From Stagonosporopsis chrysanthemi (lineage: Eukaryota; Ascomycota; Dothideomycetes; Pleosporales; Didymellaceae), in NCBI GenBank assembly GCA_022560025.1, contig JAFISE010000369.1, positions 1-13,041 on the forward strand: DNA of 13,041 nt. The letters run 5' to 3'. The position numbers and the translations under genes were made by a program. How positions within the stretch are numbered: position 1 is the first letter of the stretch; each line of letters opens with the position of its first letter. A model generated the notes under the pieces. It saw nothing but the letters and a program-made list of their open reading frames with translations. It did not search any database and was not told the DNA's origin. Positions 1-8,529 of this stretch are shown here, one piece after another.

Positions 1-1130
1 TATTGCGTGTGGCTCAGTAACCTCATTTTTGTGATACCCCAAAAGGTGGTTGGGGTGCGCATCGGGTGACCGTGCGCATCGGGTGGCCGATTACAGTAGG
101 CGGGCGGACTGGAACCTCGTCACCTGCGCAGGCGCGCCGTAACCCGCTCGCGAGACGGCAAAGAGAGTCGGAGAGCATCTGAAGGCGGACATGGATGGTG
201 GGAATTCCGCCTGCTGCTATGGGACACCGATACACTCCGCCGGGTCGGCTCTTGCAGGACTGCCGTGAGATGGAGCAGGCATTGTACCGTAGTAGCGCGA
301 TCGTCGCCGGCCCATATGGCACTCGAACCTGTCCACGACTCTTCCAGCGCCGTTCCCCCATTTCCCCTACGCACTAAAGAGTCCACACATCTTGATCGTG
401 CGCCCGAGCAAAAGCGATACTGTCTCTCCTCCAGTCGTGGCGTGGAACCTGGTGCACGGCGTAGAGGACCTTGGGTCCGTCGCTCGCCTCTCTGCGCTCA
501 CGCTCCCGCAACACCAAACCCACCCCAACCGCCAAACGCTCCGCCCAAAGAAGCTTGGTGCGACGGCGCGAAGTAGCCCAGGGAAGACCCACGACATTTA
601 GGCCGCCGGAGGCCCCCAAGTCGGATCTGTTCACATGGACACCTCCCCTCATTCGCTGGAGGCCGGCGAGAGGGGGTCTTGCGAGACCCACACGCGGCGG
701 CGAAGGCAGCTGGTGGGAGGCGACATGGCCTTGCGATTCAATCCATTCCGTGAGCTCGAGACTGTGGCTCTGCGTCGTTCGTGCCAATATGGCTGTGCAT
801 ACGTGAGGTTCTGCAGGCGAGAGGCCGCGCGGACATAGGGTTGTGCAAGCACGAGGTTGTGTAGGCATGAGGTTTCGACTGACTCTCAAAGCCAATGCCT
901 GATCCGCACTGGGGTCCCCATCGGCGCCTCGTACCGGGATACGGTTTGTAGCACCACTCCACCACTATTAGCGCCTCGTCTGCTCAGTCCGATCGCAGTC
1001 TGCGGCAGACTGCGTTCCGGCGCAAACCCGACGTTCGACCGTGCGGCCGCCCGCCTGCGTACCCCCAACGCCCGCACCTGCGGATAGATCCTGCGCCCGC
1101 CCGCTGGATCGATCCACTCGCTCTGATGAG
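1..1130. other. GC-rich stretch with no recognisable gene
   Basis: No frame here gives a protein I recognise. Several overlapping open frames occur on both strands, as expected from high GC content and few chance stops. The most visible structure is a degenerate short repeat around 792-874, where units of about 16-18 bp resembling TGTGCAnnCnTGAGGTT recur. A duplicated short block, GTGCGCATCGGGTG, occurs near 55-90. From about 1131 one plus frame stays open into the caspase-like pseudogene, so the last part may hold its degraded upstream portion. Confidence 0.5.
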
Positions 1131-2505
1131 ACACCTGCCCCTGCTTATGCGTCGAGCCCTCCTGCTTCCCCGCGAGCGCCCCTCGCGTCCCCTGTCCGCT
1201 CCCTGGTTCTGCTCTGGGCCTCCGATATCCCACTGCCCTCGTCGTCCGCTGCAGGTTTAACAAGTCTACTCCGCGGCGCTTTCACGAGTCCGTCATCCCA
1301 CTCCCTCGACCAAGCGGCGCACCTCACCTGCCCGGGTCCCCGCCGCGCGTCGCACGCGAAATCCCTCCCACTCCCTGTCATGACTCTCCAGCAATTCCTT
1401 CGTCTCGGCTCCTGAACGAGGGATCGCGCTTGCTTACTTGCTGCGCTCTCCCTCGACCCGCATACCGCAATGCATCGCTGGGTCCGAACTGGCTCGTAAA
1501 CCCGAAGAGCTTTACGGTCATCACCGCATGCGGTCCACATGAAGAAGCTATTGATATCAATGTTGGCGGTTAGTGGCACGGTTCGCTGTCGTACTTGTTG
1601 TATGACACATTCGACACTCTTCATGGGATTGAAAGAAAGGAACACTTTGTGTACCAACACCTGCGCGCCAAATTCGCCGGCTCGCGTGCTCAGCATAAAT
1701 CCACCCAGTCTCTCATGTGGTATGGCAACAAGAACTTCTATTTTCTTGGACTCGACAACCCGCTCATCGAGCCCGCTCCCTTTTCTGTCATTCGACTTCA
1801 AGATCGTGAGCTTCAGCTAGAAGCTGGCCGGGCCCATGGCATTTGCGAGGGCGACAAATTCGAATCATATGAAATCCGAGAGGAGAAGAATCACCTGGTC
1901 CAACATACCTCTGGTTCTTCCATCGATCGTAGGGAGAGCATAGCTCTTGTTTTCGAGGCAGTTGAGCAAGCACTTGGCTACGTTCGAATTTCTCAAAGAC
2001 CTGGCGAACGACTGTGCAGCCGAGACAGATGAACTTTTCAGAATGTTCTCATCCAGTCTTTGTTCTCGAGGTGAAGGATCAGGACGTTCTGTATCTGGAG
2101 GTGGGAAATCCGGAAGATCCGGGCGGTCATGCTTTCTGTGTGCACATATCCAGCCTCGGCGAGGCTTGGGATGTTGGAAATATTTCTTCTGCGACTGACG
2201 AAGTTTTTCCAGCACGCTCATGCAACAGAAGTGAAGTATACGAACGTGGCTCAAATGGGATTCTTCGCAGAAAGGTACAAATGAAAGTGCCGTCAGAGCT
2301 GAGGGCAAAGAGAGAGACGCAGTGTATCGACATATTCATAACTACACGGCCAACAAATGTCTTGTCGTTCGAGATGCCGCAGCTTATGCGTTTGTTGGAA
2401 ATAGGGAAACAGAGCAGAATGAGAGGGTCGGGTACTTTCAGTACCTCTGAGAACTGGGTTGCAATGAGCTTCCGCGTTCGCACACGCTCCAAAGTACAGT
2501 GCTAA
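1131..2505 (+). pseudogene. Caspase-like peptidase C14 pseudogene, fungal type
   Basis: This is a relic of a fungal caspase-like (peptidase C14) gene with the C-terminal extension common in Pezizomycotina. The frame is open from about 1131. The catalytic-cysteine segment ITACGPHEEA has its Cys codon at 1529-1531. An in-frame TAG at 1571-1573 follows within VGG*WHGSLSY, where homologues continue. The same frame then gives HLRAKFAGSR, WYGNKNFYFLG and AGRAHGICEGDKFE, typical of the region after the peptidase domain. Directly after this comes YEIREEKN, which normally lies much further along, so an internal deletion is likely near 1865. The frame shifts near 1965 (HLATFEFLKDLAND) and again near 2045, leading to a family-like C-terminus with SENWVAMSFRVRT and stop at 2503-2505. 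No DCCHSG-like block or catalytic His segment was found upstream. I infer the gene is dead. The family assignment rests on remembered motif patterns. Confidence 0.72.
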
Positions 2506-2634
2506 GCCAAAAGTCTGTTCGCCCGAAACGCATGTGCCACCACCACCCACCAAACCACCAGAGCGGCTCGTTCTCTGACGCCGCATTACTCCATTAACAT
2601 GAGGTCTTTTGGTACTGAAATTTCAGGGAATCGA

Positions 2635-3060
2635 ATGCCTGGAGGTGAATTATCAGAAGCGCAACGAGTATACTGCTTAGCCCAAGTTGACGCGGGTGCG
2701 CGGACGTTTGAAATTGCTGAGAATCTTGGCTGCTCTCAACGCTGTGTCCAAAAAACGATCGCCCGGTGGAAGGAAACCTTCAGCAACGCCACAAAAGCAA
2801 GAGATGGCCGGCCACCTATATTAACTGAGATATCATCGCCGGCTTCTTAGAGCTGCTAGAAAGAGCCCTCGCATTGAGTACTAGAAGCTTGTAGAAGAGG
2901 CGGGGTTGTGGGACAGTGAGCAGGCATCGCCTCAGGTATCACGGCGCACTATACAACAAGCAATGGCTGCAGAGGGTTATCGCAAATGGAGAGCTAACTT
3001 CCCGCCCTACATTGCGAGAAACCCACTGTGACGAGAACATAGTAATAATGCACGCTTTGA
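2635..3060 (+). pseudogene. Tc1/mariner transposase N-terminal fragment, broken
   Basis: This is the remnant of the DNA-binding half of a Tc1/mariner-type transposase. From ATG 2635 the frame encodes MPGGELSEAQRVYCLAQVDA and then a helix-turn-helix (EIAENLGCSQRCVQKTIARW), followed by a GRPP linker typical of paired-like HTH domains. A frameshift occurs near 2830. The next frame continues RAARKSPRIEY, is stopped by TAG at 2882-2884, then reads KLVEEAGLWDSEQ, SRRTIQQAM and EGYRKWRA, which is the second HTH. It ends at TGA 3029-3031. The DDE/D catalytic domain is absent, so the piece cannot transpose. I did not find convincing terminal inverted repeats. The TAG stands where Tc1 relatives usually have Lys or Gln; a CAG to TAG change would fit repeat-induced point mutation (RIP) but does not prove it. 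Confidence 0.82.
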
Positions 3061-3579
3061 ATAGCGCTGCCATAATGCAGACATTGTTGTAAGTCTATCA
3101 CTCAGCCACAACCATGACTCTCGCCCTTGTTGATCTGTCCCTAGTTATCGTACTCTCCTTTTTCCCCAAGGCCAAACGGGACGCTCTATCATCTTTTGGC
3201 GTCTTGCCAGTCTTCTTCTTATTCTTCCTCCTCTTGATGGCATATTAGTTTGCTTATTTCCTAACAGTTTATTCACCATCTGTCTCTCGTTTTCTGGCTC
3301 TGGAATAAGTACTGTGGCTGGGTCTGAGGCTTCCTGCTGGTAAAATCTGGTTGCCTAGCTTCTTGCGTACGTGGCTCGTAAATGTATCCTATCCAAACCT
3401 TCGATGATACAGATGCCGGAGTTGGTGCAGTCTGAGCAGAAGTGATTTATTCTCTTTCCCGTTGATTCTTTCGTCCGTAGGGCACACTATCCCTTTGCAT
3501 TCACCTATCTTCTACCTGTTATAGGCTCAGTCTGCCCTTGTCCTGTTTGGAATGTTCTGCCAAAGAATCTATTGTCCTT
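3061..3579. other. Gene-free stretch with possible transposon relic
   Basis: No intact frame is present. On the minus strand around 3365-3500 one frame reads CAL, GKRINHFCSDC, GICI and LDRIHLRATY, broken by stops. The spacing of Cys, Cys, Cys and a final D-R-x-H resembles the C-terminal Cys/His zinc-finger of piggyBac-like transposases, but one expected Cys is missing and nothing of the catalytic domain is visible. A lysine/arginine-rich minus-strand stretch follows near 3180-3240. I treat this as decayed sequence. Part of it must hold the 3' end of the P450-like transcript. Confidence 0.3.
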
Positions 3580-4869
3580 CTACCTCCTCAACTCTAGTGT
3601 TCCATAGGCAGACCTATCCGACTCCAAAGGAGTACCACGTTCTGGCAAGCTGCCATCCTCTGCCAATCTCCACTCTCCGCCCAGCCCATCGCTCAAGACT
3701 GCTACCAGCATGACTATCATCTTCATAGCAAACGCCCTAGTCTCCTTCCCGTCAGCAGGACAATAAGTTGCAAAAGGCATATATCCAAGATCCTGTTCAC
3801 TGTTCTTCAGCGCCTTTGTCTTAGCATTTGATGCCTTATCTGCAACCTTCTCCGCTCTCTCTTTTGGACAGATATCCAGCCAGCGCTCAGGACGGAAAAC
3901 CAGAGGATCATCACCACTAAGGAGATGGGATCGGTGGCAGCCTTCGATGTCAGCGCAAAACAGCTCCCCGTCAAAGTCGCGATAGACGTGGCGGCTTGGA
4001 GGATAAAGGCGCAGTGCTTCTTTAGCAATGTCGCTTGGTCGAAGGCCAGTGACTGAATCTCGGTGGAACGCATCAGGCATACAATCCGGGTTGCTGAGTT
4101 CCCCAAGAAAGTCAGCGAGGACGAGACGCCATCCCGAGCTCTTCGGGGCGTTGCGAAGGTGGACTTCTATGAAGCAGCGTAGGACAACGCGCCACATTGT
4201 CTCGTATGCTGGGATGATGAAGTTTAGCGGATTCGCTTTTGGCACGGTCGGCTCTGTTTCGTTGCAGATCTCTTGAATGTAGCTGCCCGGCATGTCGATA
4301 GAGGTTGCGCTTGTCACACGGCGCAGGGACACATGGAGGTCGTGCTGGTCTGCCCACTGTAGTCGCTCGCCATCTGGCTTCTTCGAGCTCATCCACAGGT
4401 CGTTGAGCTGGTGGCCAATGAACCTGAAATCTTCGAACGTTTTCTTTGTCTTTGATGCGATCTCAGCATCAGGAAACAGGTATAGCTGTGACATTTTCAA
4501 GGTGACAAATTGGACTAGCTCTGCAAGGTTGATGGATCCACGGCTGCCCATACGTTGCATGTACTCCTTCCTGCAATCGATTGCGCGTTCTTTTAGGTCG
4601 GTCCAATCACCTTTATCATTACTGCACTTTATCTTGCAGGCAGCTTTCATCCTTGCAATGGTTTCCCGGACAAACTCTCTATTGTCCTTGGAGTCCTTAT
4701 TGGTGAAGGCATTCTGGATGCCGAAGACATCCACAAGTCGTTGGTTAGGCTTAGTTCTAGCTTCGCTTCTGTTGGAATATATCTGGCCGTCATGCCTGTA
4801 GGTGATGATGTTGAGACATTCCCGTGCTTGAGCTATTTCGCACTCTTGCTCTTTGTTGTTGTTCGCCAT
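3580..4869 (-). CDS. Cytochrome P450-like protein with atypical Cys loop
   Basis: This single-exon gene encodes 429 residues of a cytochrome P450-like protein. In order there are an I-helix motif PAYETMWR (about residues 220-227, corresponding to A-G-x-E/D-T), the K-helix ExxR as E284-A-L-R287, the FRPERW segment (325-330) and a Cys-ligand region PFATYCPADGK with Cys370. These are in the right order and spacing for a P450, except that the loop before the cysteine is about three residues shorter than the usual F-x-x-G-x-R-x-C and lacks its Gly and Arg. There is no N-terminal membrane anchor, and the protein is shorter than the usual 480-530 residues. The start is the ATG at 4867-4869, with A at -3 and G at +4. 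The open frame extends 40 codons further, but that extension has no upstream ATG at its beginning (it opens with TTG) and is probably 5' UTR. The substrate cannot be inferred. Soluble P450-like proteins with a CPA cysteine motif are common in Pezizomycotina, as I recall. No other biosynthetic gene is visible nearby. Confidence 0.82.
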   Translation of the reverse strand: MANNNKEQECEIAQARECLNIITYRHDGQIYSNRSEARTKPNQRLVDVFGIQNAFTNKDSKDNREFVRETIARMKAACKIKCSNDKGDWTDLKERAIDCRKEYMQRMGSRGSINLAELVQFVTLKMSQLYLFPDAEIASKTKKTFEDFRFIGHQLNDLWMSSKKPDGERLQWADQHDLHVSLRRVTSATSIDMPGSYIQEICNETEPTVPKANPLNFIIPAYETMWRVVLRCFIEVHLRNAPKSSGWRLVLADFLGELSNPDCMPDAFHRDSVTGLRPSDIAKEALRLYPPSRHVYRDFDGELFCADIEGCHRSHLLSGDDPLVFRPERWLDICPKERAEKVADKASNAKTKALKNSEQDLGYMPFATYCPADGKETRAFAMKMIVMLVAVLSDGLGGEWRLAEDGSLPERGTPLESDRSAYGTLELRR

Positions 4870-4989
4870 TGTAATATATAACCTAAGACAGAAAACTTGT
4901 AATTCTCTGTAAAACGTATAGTCCGCAGGAACAAAAGGTAGCGCTAGTGAGTAAAGGTAGAGTTGGTGAGGAAACTGGATAGCAGACAA

Positions 4990-5405
4990 ACAGATTATGG
5001 GGAGCGGACTAGCTGCTTATTTATAATAGGTAGGCTAGTGCAGACCCTACAAGTGAAAGTAAGTATCGCAAGTAAAAGAAACTAGAGACTACAGCGTAGC
5101 CACCTTTTAATGTGGACACCTGTTTATCTGCCTCGCCTACCACGCCTTCTGTCAACGGAAACGACTCACCTGATCTTACCCTCAAAGTTGGGTTGCGTCC
5201 TCTCACTTGGGGCCGCGCCATCGGCTGTATTATCAGACACCCTGATCCTTCCGACACGCGTGTGTCAAGGATAGCTCTCTGGGTTTCGTGGTGTGGGCTA
5301 GAACCTGTTGCTCGACGCAGAAAATGCTACCTAACCGGTACCCCGATCGGAAGAGTCGCTATATCAACATGGGCAACAAGTGGCATCTGGGTTAATAGAA
5401 TCCGC
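4990..5405. other. Upstream region of P450-like gene, no gene seen
   Basis: Apart from the TATA-like site, nothing is recognisable. A long plus-strand open frame begins at a non-ATG codon (5112) and runs through the antisense of the zinc-finger fragment. Its product matches nothing I know. Confidence 0.4.
5016..5025 (-). promoter_or_regulatory. Possible TATA box of the P450-like gene
   Basis: The minus strand reads TATAAATAAG about 150 nt upstream of the ATG at 4869. The distance would give a 5' UTR of roughly 120 nt, normal for a filamentous fungus. The position and motif are the only support. Confidence 0.3.
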
Positions 5406-6066
5406 TTAGCCGCATACAGCAAGCGTGGCCACAAATTGTTCGGCTATCTGCACGACGGCGACGTGGTGACGATCTTTCACCCCATATGCATGTGTTGGCG
5501 CGATCTGCCTATCCCAAACTGCGGCGACCCAGTGGGTACCTTGAAGCGAGTTTACGAAGATACAGACCCTCTTAAATCCCGAGAAAGCAGCGCCCAGGGA
5601 TCCGTCGCGTTTTGGGATCCACCCACATGCGGTTGGTCTCTCTGCGCGACCCTTTGGACGTCCGCCCTCTCTTCTGTGGGTTCGTCCAGTTGTGTTTGTC
5701 ACGGCAATGTAGCTGCATGTCTTGCACGGTCCGGCGGATGTAGCCACATACTGTTGTATTGTTCTCCTTTGCTTCGCACTTGAAACTGTCTTGCCATATC
5801 CTCAAATGGAGAATGGGATCGGATCCTGGCTCTGGATACACGACTTCGTCCTCGTTTTCTGCCAAGTCGTTCATTGCCCACACAGCCCGGGCAATGTCTG
5901 TTCGTGTGCTTACGGTTACATATGCATGCTTGCTGTTCAAGTGGGTAGCTACATGGGCCTTGACGACGCCTATGCCGCATTCTTTGCACACAATGATGCG
6001 GCAGCTGGGGATATGCACGAAGATAGTGTTGAATGGATCCATTGTGCTTTGCGGTTGCAAGTGCAT
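5406..6066 (-). pseudogene. OrsD-like (DUF3505) zinc-finger protein fragment
   Basis: The frame from ATG 6064-6066 (or the in-frame ATG 6040-6042, MDPFNTIF) encodes 164 residues with the pattern of the OrsD/DUF3505 domain, named after the orsellinic-acid cluster protein D. Two C2H2-like fingers are visible. The first uses C27, C30, H42 and H47 in IVCKECGIGV and HLNSKH. The second uses C97, C107, H120 and H125 around WQDSFKCEAK and LHCRDKH. Between them lies a PILHLRIWQD segment typical of the family. The frame stops at 5572, close to where relatives read a CQRFF-like motif. Another minus frame continues AAFSGFKRV to 5406, suggesting a frameshift near 5590. Full-length relatives are often much longer and frequently repeat-associated. 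Its role is unknown; nucleic-acid binding is only inferred from the fingers. A short intact protein ending at 5572 remains possible. Confidence 0.62.
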
Positions 6067-6456
6067 CTTCTAATTTTCAGTTGGGCTCTATTTACTATCT
6101 GACCTTGTGTCTTCCCCTCTCCTTACTAACCTCTTTAATTTCGTTTTCCTCTGTTGTATCACCGTTCTATATTTGGCCAATATCCCTATGTTCTTTGATT
6201 AGATGGGTAGATGCTATGTAGTCTGCGCAATGACGATCAAACCTCTGCATAGTTCTGCCTCACCAAAACTACGCGGACAACGTTAGACAGTGTTTCTGTG
6301 CGAGTGCAACTCAAAACACTACATCTGAAACTCTAAATTGTTAATCGAAAAGACAATCACTGATCACTCTGTTGTTACAAGCAGGTGGCTGGTTAGTGTG
6401 GTGTGGTGTAGTGATGCGCTGGGCGCGGACCAACTACTACCCTGTACATTGATCAA
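6067..6456. other. AT-rich stretch without a gene
   Basis: No gene is visible. The sequence is AT-rich and pyrimidine-rich near 6100-6200. It would contain the promoter of the zinc-finger fragment if that is expressed. GT-rich repeats (GTGTGGTGTGGTGTAG) occur near 6397-6412. Confidence 0.4.
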
Positions 6457-6596
6457 CTACCTCTCAAATTAGTTATCTACCTCATTAGCTAATTATATAC
6501 CTCCTTAGTTGGTTGTTTACCTCCTTAGTTGGTTGTCTACCTCCTTAGTTGGTTGTCTACCTCCTGGATTAATTACCTGCCTTATGGGTTGGTCAA
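6457..6596 (+). repeat. 20-bp tandem repeat, about seven units
   Basis: Units of exactly 20 bp start at 6457, 6477, 6497, 6517, 6537, 6557 and 6577. The core consensus is CTACCTCCTTAGTTGGTTGT. The three central units (6497-6556) are identical except for their first two bases, and the outer units are increasingly diverged. The array lies immediately upstream of, and overlaps, the start of the GC-rich frame at 6584. Because 20 is not a multiple of 3 and the units contain TAG in one frame, I regard it as non-coding. Confidence 0.85.
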
Positions 6597-7639
6597 GTAC
6601 GTTATGCGAGGCCGCTGAGCAGTTTGACGGGGGCGCGCGCAGCTTTCCTTTCGCGAGCGAGCTCAGCATTGTGGACAAATATGGGTACGATCCGCCAAAT
6701 GAAGACTACGCGAAGCTCTTCTCCTGCCAGGCAACGGTTCCAAGCTCGAAGCGCAGCAGCCACCACAGACCTCACAGCGCAGGCTGGCTGGTCCTAACCG
6801 AGGATACCGACAGCGTGTGCAAGCCGGTCTTCGTTGCCCACTCTCTCCTTTCCGCTATCTGGCTGCTGCACGAATCGCTGCCAGAGGGGGCCCTGTCTGA
6901 CGAGGCCTGGAATCGCCTTGTTTGCGCAGCCCAGTCGCTTGCAGAAGGCACGGGGGAAGCACCACCATCCGCGCAAAAGCCGTCTGCCTCTTCTGCTGAT
7001 CGCAGAAAGCGGCCAACCTCTTCTTTGTGCGTGTTGTCGCCAAAGCGCGCACGCACGGAACCCGCAGAGACGCCTCTAAGCAGCCCTCAGCAGTTAGAGC
7101 ACGGTGAACAATTTGCGCAGCGCACCACCAGCATCACTAACAACAACCGCTGCGCTGAGCAAGCACGCACGAGGAAACTAGACGATGCTCGCCGCAAGAA
7201 CCGGCTCAGTCTTGGCTTGAGAGAGCCGGGCAGCGAGGCGTCCTCTGCAGAGCGCGCGGCGTATGCTTCCATCTCGCGACAAGACGAGGCTCTTGTCGCG
7301 TGGATCATCAAACAGCCCGTCGCAGAGCACGCCGACTTCTACAGCACTGCCCAGGCGCCCTATGCCAAGGCTTGCGAGCTTCTGGAGAAGGCGCGCGTGC
7401 TGGGCAACCCATCTTCTCGCCACCACGCTGCCCAGTTCCTGCAGACCTGGCGGGAGCGCGGTTCGCCCTTTGGTGGTGGGGTCGCTGTGCGGCACGACGT
7501 GCTTCGCTACTCGCAGCGAGGGCGCGATGTGCCCCCAGTGCAGTCTGCCTACCCCAGGACCACAGATGGAGAGTTCTGCCTGGCTTGGGACAGGTGCAGG
7601 CGCTCAGAAGAAGCACAAGAAGAAGAGAAAACCTCTTGA
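6584..7639 (+). CDS. Hypothetical protein, unknown family
   Basis: The ATG at 6584 opens a 351-residue frame in sequence markedly richer in GC than its surroundings. I do not recognise the protein. The N-terminal part (residues about 1-125) looks globular, with segments such as SELSIVDKYGYDPPNEDY and HSLLSAIWLLHESLPEG. The middle (125-210) is Ser/Pro/Ala-rich and has two basic nuclear-localisation-like clusters, RRKRP (140-144) and PKRAR (153-157). A second globular part follows (225-320) with SRQDEALVAWIIKQ and AAQFLQTWRERG. The last 12 or so residues (from 7605) are encoded by DNA that in the next frame encodes a pogo/Fot1 transposase tail, so the native C-terminus may be lost. The frame is also open upstream through the 20-bp tandem repeat, but without an ATG. 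It could be a cellular gene cut by a transposon or part of a mobile element. No intron was identified. Confidence 0.45.
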   Translation: MGWSSTLCEAAEQFDGGARSFPFASELSIVDKYGYDPPNEDYAKLFSCQATVPSSKRSSHHRPHSAGWLVLTEDTDSVCKPVFVAHSLLSAIWLLHESLPEGALSDEAWNRLVCAAQSLAEGTGEAPPSAQKPSASSADRRKRPTSSLCVLSPKRARTEPAETPLSSPQQLEHGEQFAQRTTSITNNNRCAEQARTRKLDDARRKNRLSLGLREPGSEASSAERAAYASISRQDEALVAWIIKQPVAEHADFYSTAQAPYAKACELLEKARVLGNPSSRHHAAQFLQTWRERGSPFGGGVAVRHDVLRYSQRGRDVPPVQSAYPRTTDGEFCLAWDRCRRSEEAQEEEKTS

Positions 7640-7894
7640 CCTCCAGGAACCTGAGGAGTACCACGGTGGAGCCATGTTCTATTCTCCTCACAAGAGAGAT
7701 AAAGCACGCCAGTATGAGCAAGCAAAACAACAGGAGGCAGAGGCAGAGGAGCTTAGAAAAGCAGAGATGGCTGAACTTAGGCACGCCAATAAGCTATACA
7801 AGGAGCGAGTAGCTCAGGAGAAGCGTGCGTAGCAGGAGAGGGAGAAGGAAGAACAAGACCAGGCCAAAGCCAAGAAGGCAGAAGAAGTAAGGTA
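7605..7894 (+). pseudogene. pogo/Fot1-like transposase C-terminal tail, left copy
   Basis: From about 7605 one frame reads QKKHKKKRKPLDLQ, then EEYHGGAMFYSP, then a charged helical stretch with AEMAELRHANKLYKERV. It stops at TAG 7830-7832 and continues QEREKEEQDQAKAKKAEE beyond it. The LDLQ-x-EYHGGA-x-x-SP block and the Lys/Glu-rich coiled tail are typical of the C-terminal end of fungal pogo/Fot1 (DDE_1 family) transposases. The CENP-B-type DNA-binding part and the DDE catalytic domain are absent; the upstream DNA is the unrelated GC-rich frame. It matches the right-hand copy at 12335-13041 in the same block, in opposite orientation. Confidence 0.75.
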
Positions 7895-8529
7895 CGTCCC
7901 TAAGTGGAGAGACACACTGTGTCCCGAGACAGGTCAGCAGTTTGGACCTTCGGCGCTTCTTATTTGCGAGTTTGTAGAGTTGTTGTTTATAAGCGATGTC
8001 GAAGAGCTAATTCTTCTCCAGACCAGCAGACTCTGACCAGGATCTCTGCAGTGTTGGCCATGCTGTCGATGGTTTCGTCAACGCCGTTAAACTAGCCTTT
8101 AGCAATACCCCCCTGTCTATTTGCCACCTTATGGGCCTTTTTAGATATCGGAGGGCTTGGAAAGAAGCGCATTCAGAGAAGGTTATTTCCTCAGGTTTTA
8201 GAGATCACTTGAATCTAGGAACGTGCATGCCGGGAGCGCCGTAGTGCGGAGTAGATGATCCCCGCTGACAGGCCCAAGCTGGCGGGTCGCACCATTGTAT
8301 CTTGGCATGCATGAGCCTGCATTAGCGCGCCTGTGAGCTGCTTGTATTTTATTGTGATGAATTTAGCGCTATACCTATATTAGTTAACTCTTAGAATAGA
8401 TGTGGCGCATGATGACGGCTTTCTAGAAGCATCTACCGCTGTGTGCACAGGCTTATTCTCCCCTACCCTGTGTCATGTTCTACGTTAGAATGCTTACTGC
8501 CTAATTAGCAAAGCTACTCAGGCCCTGAC
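7895..8529. other. Gene-free stretch downstream of the NLR
   Basis: No gene is visible. The first part (to about 8035) stays open in frame with the transposase tail (VRYVPKWRDTLCPE), perhaps more of the same relic. The region from about 8340 to 8529 is AT-rich and lies directly 3' of the NLR stop codon (minus strand), so it should contain its 3' UTR and polyadenylation site. I could not place that site. Confidence 0.4.

Noticed and set aside
374..895. A 173-codon minus-strand open frame in the GC-rich left end
   Set aside because: It overlaps several other frames of similar length on both strands, as high GC content produces by chance, and the protein matches nothing I know.
1145..1801. A 218-codon minus-strand open frame
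   Set aside because: It is antisense to the caspase-like pseudogene, has low-complexity Arg/Gly-rich sequence and no recognisable motif.
4870..4989. A 40-residue N-terminal extension of the P450-like protein
   Set aside because: The first codon of the extension is TTG, which is not expected as a start in this nuclear gene. The ATG at 4869 has a good context, and the extension does not form a clear membrane anchor at the right place.
5112..5783. A 223-codon plus-strand open frame
   Set aside because: It begins with GTG rather than ATG, and its 3' third is antisense to the OrsD-like fragment. No family features were seen.
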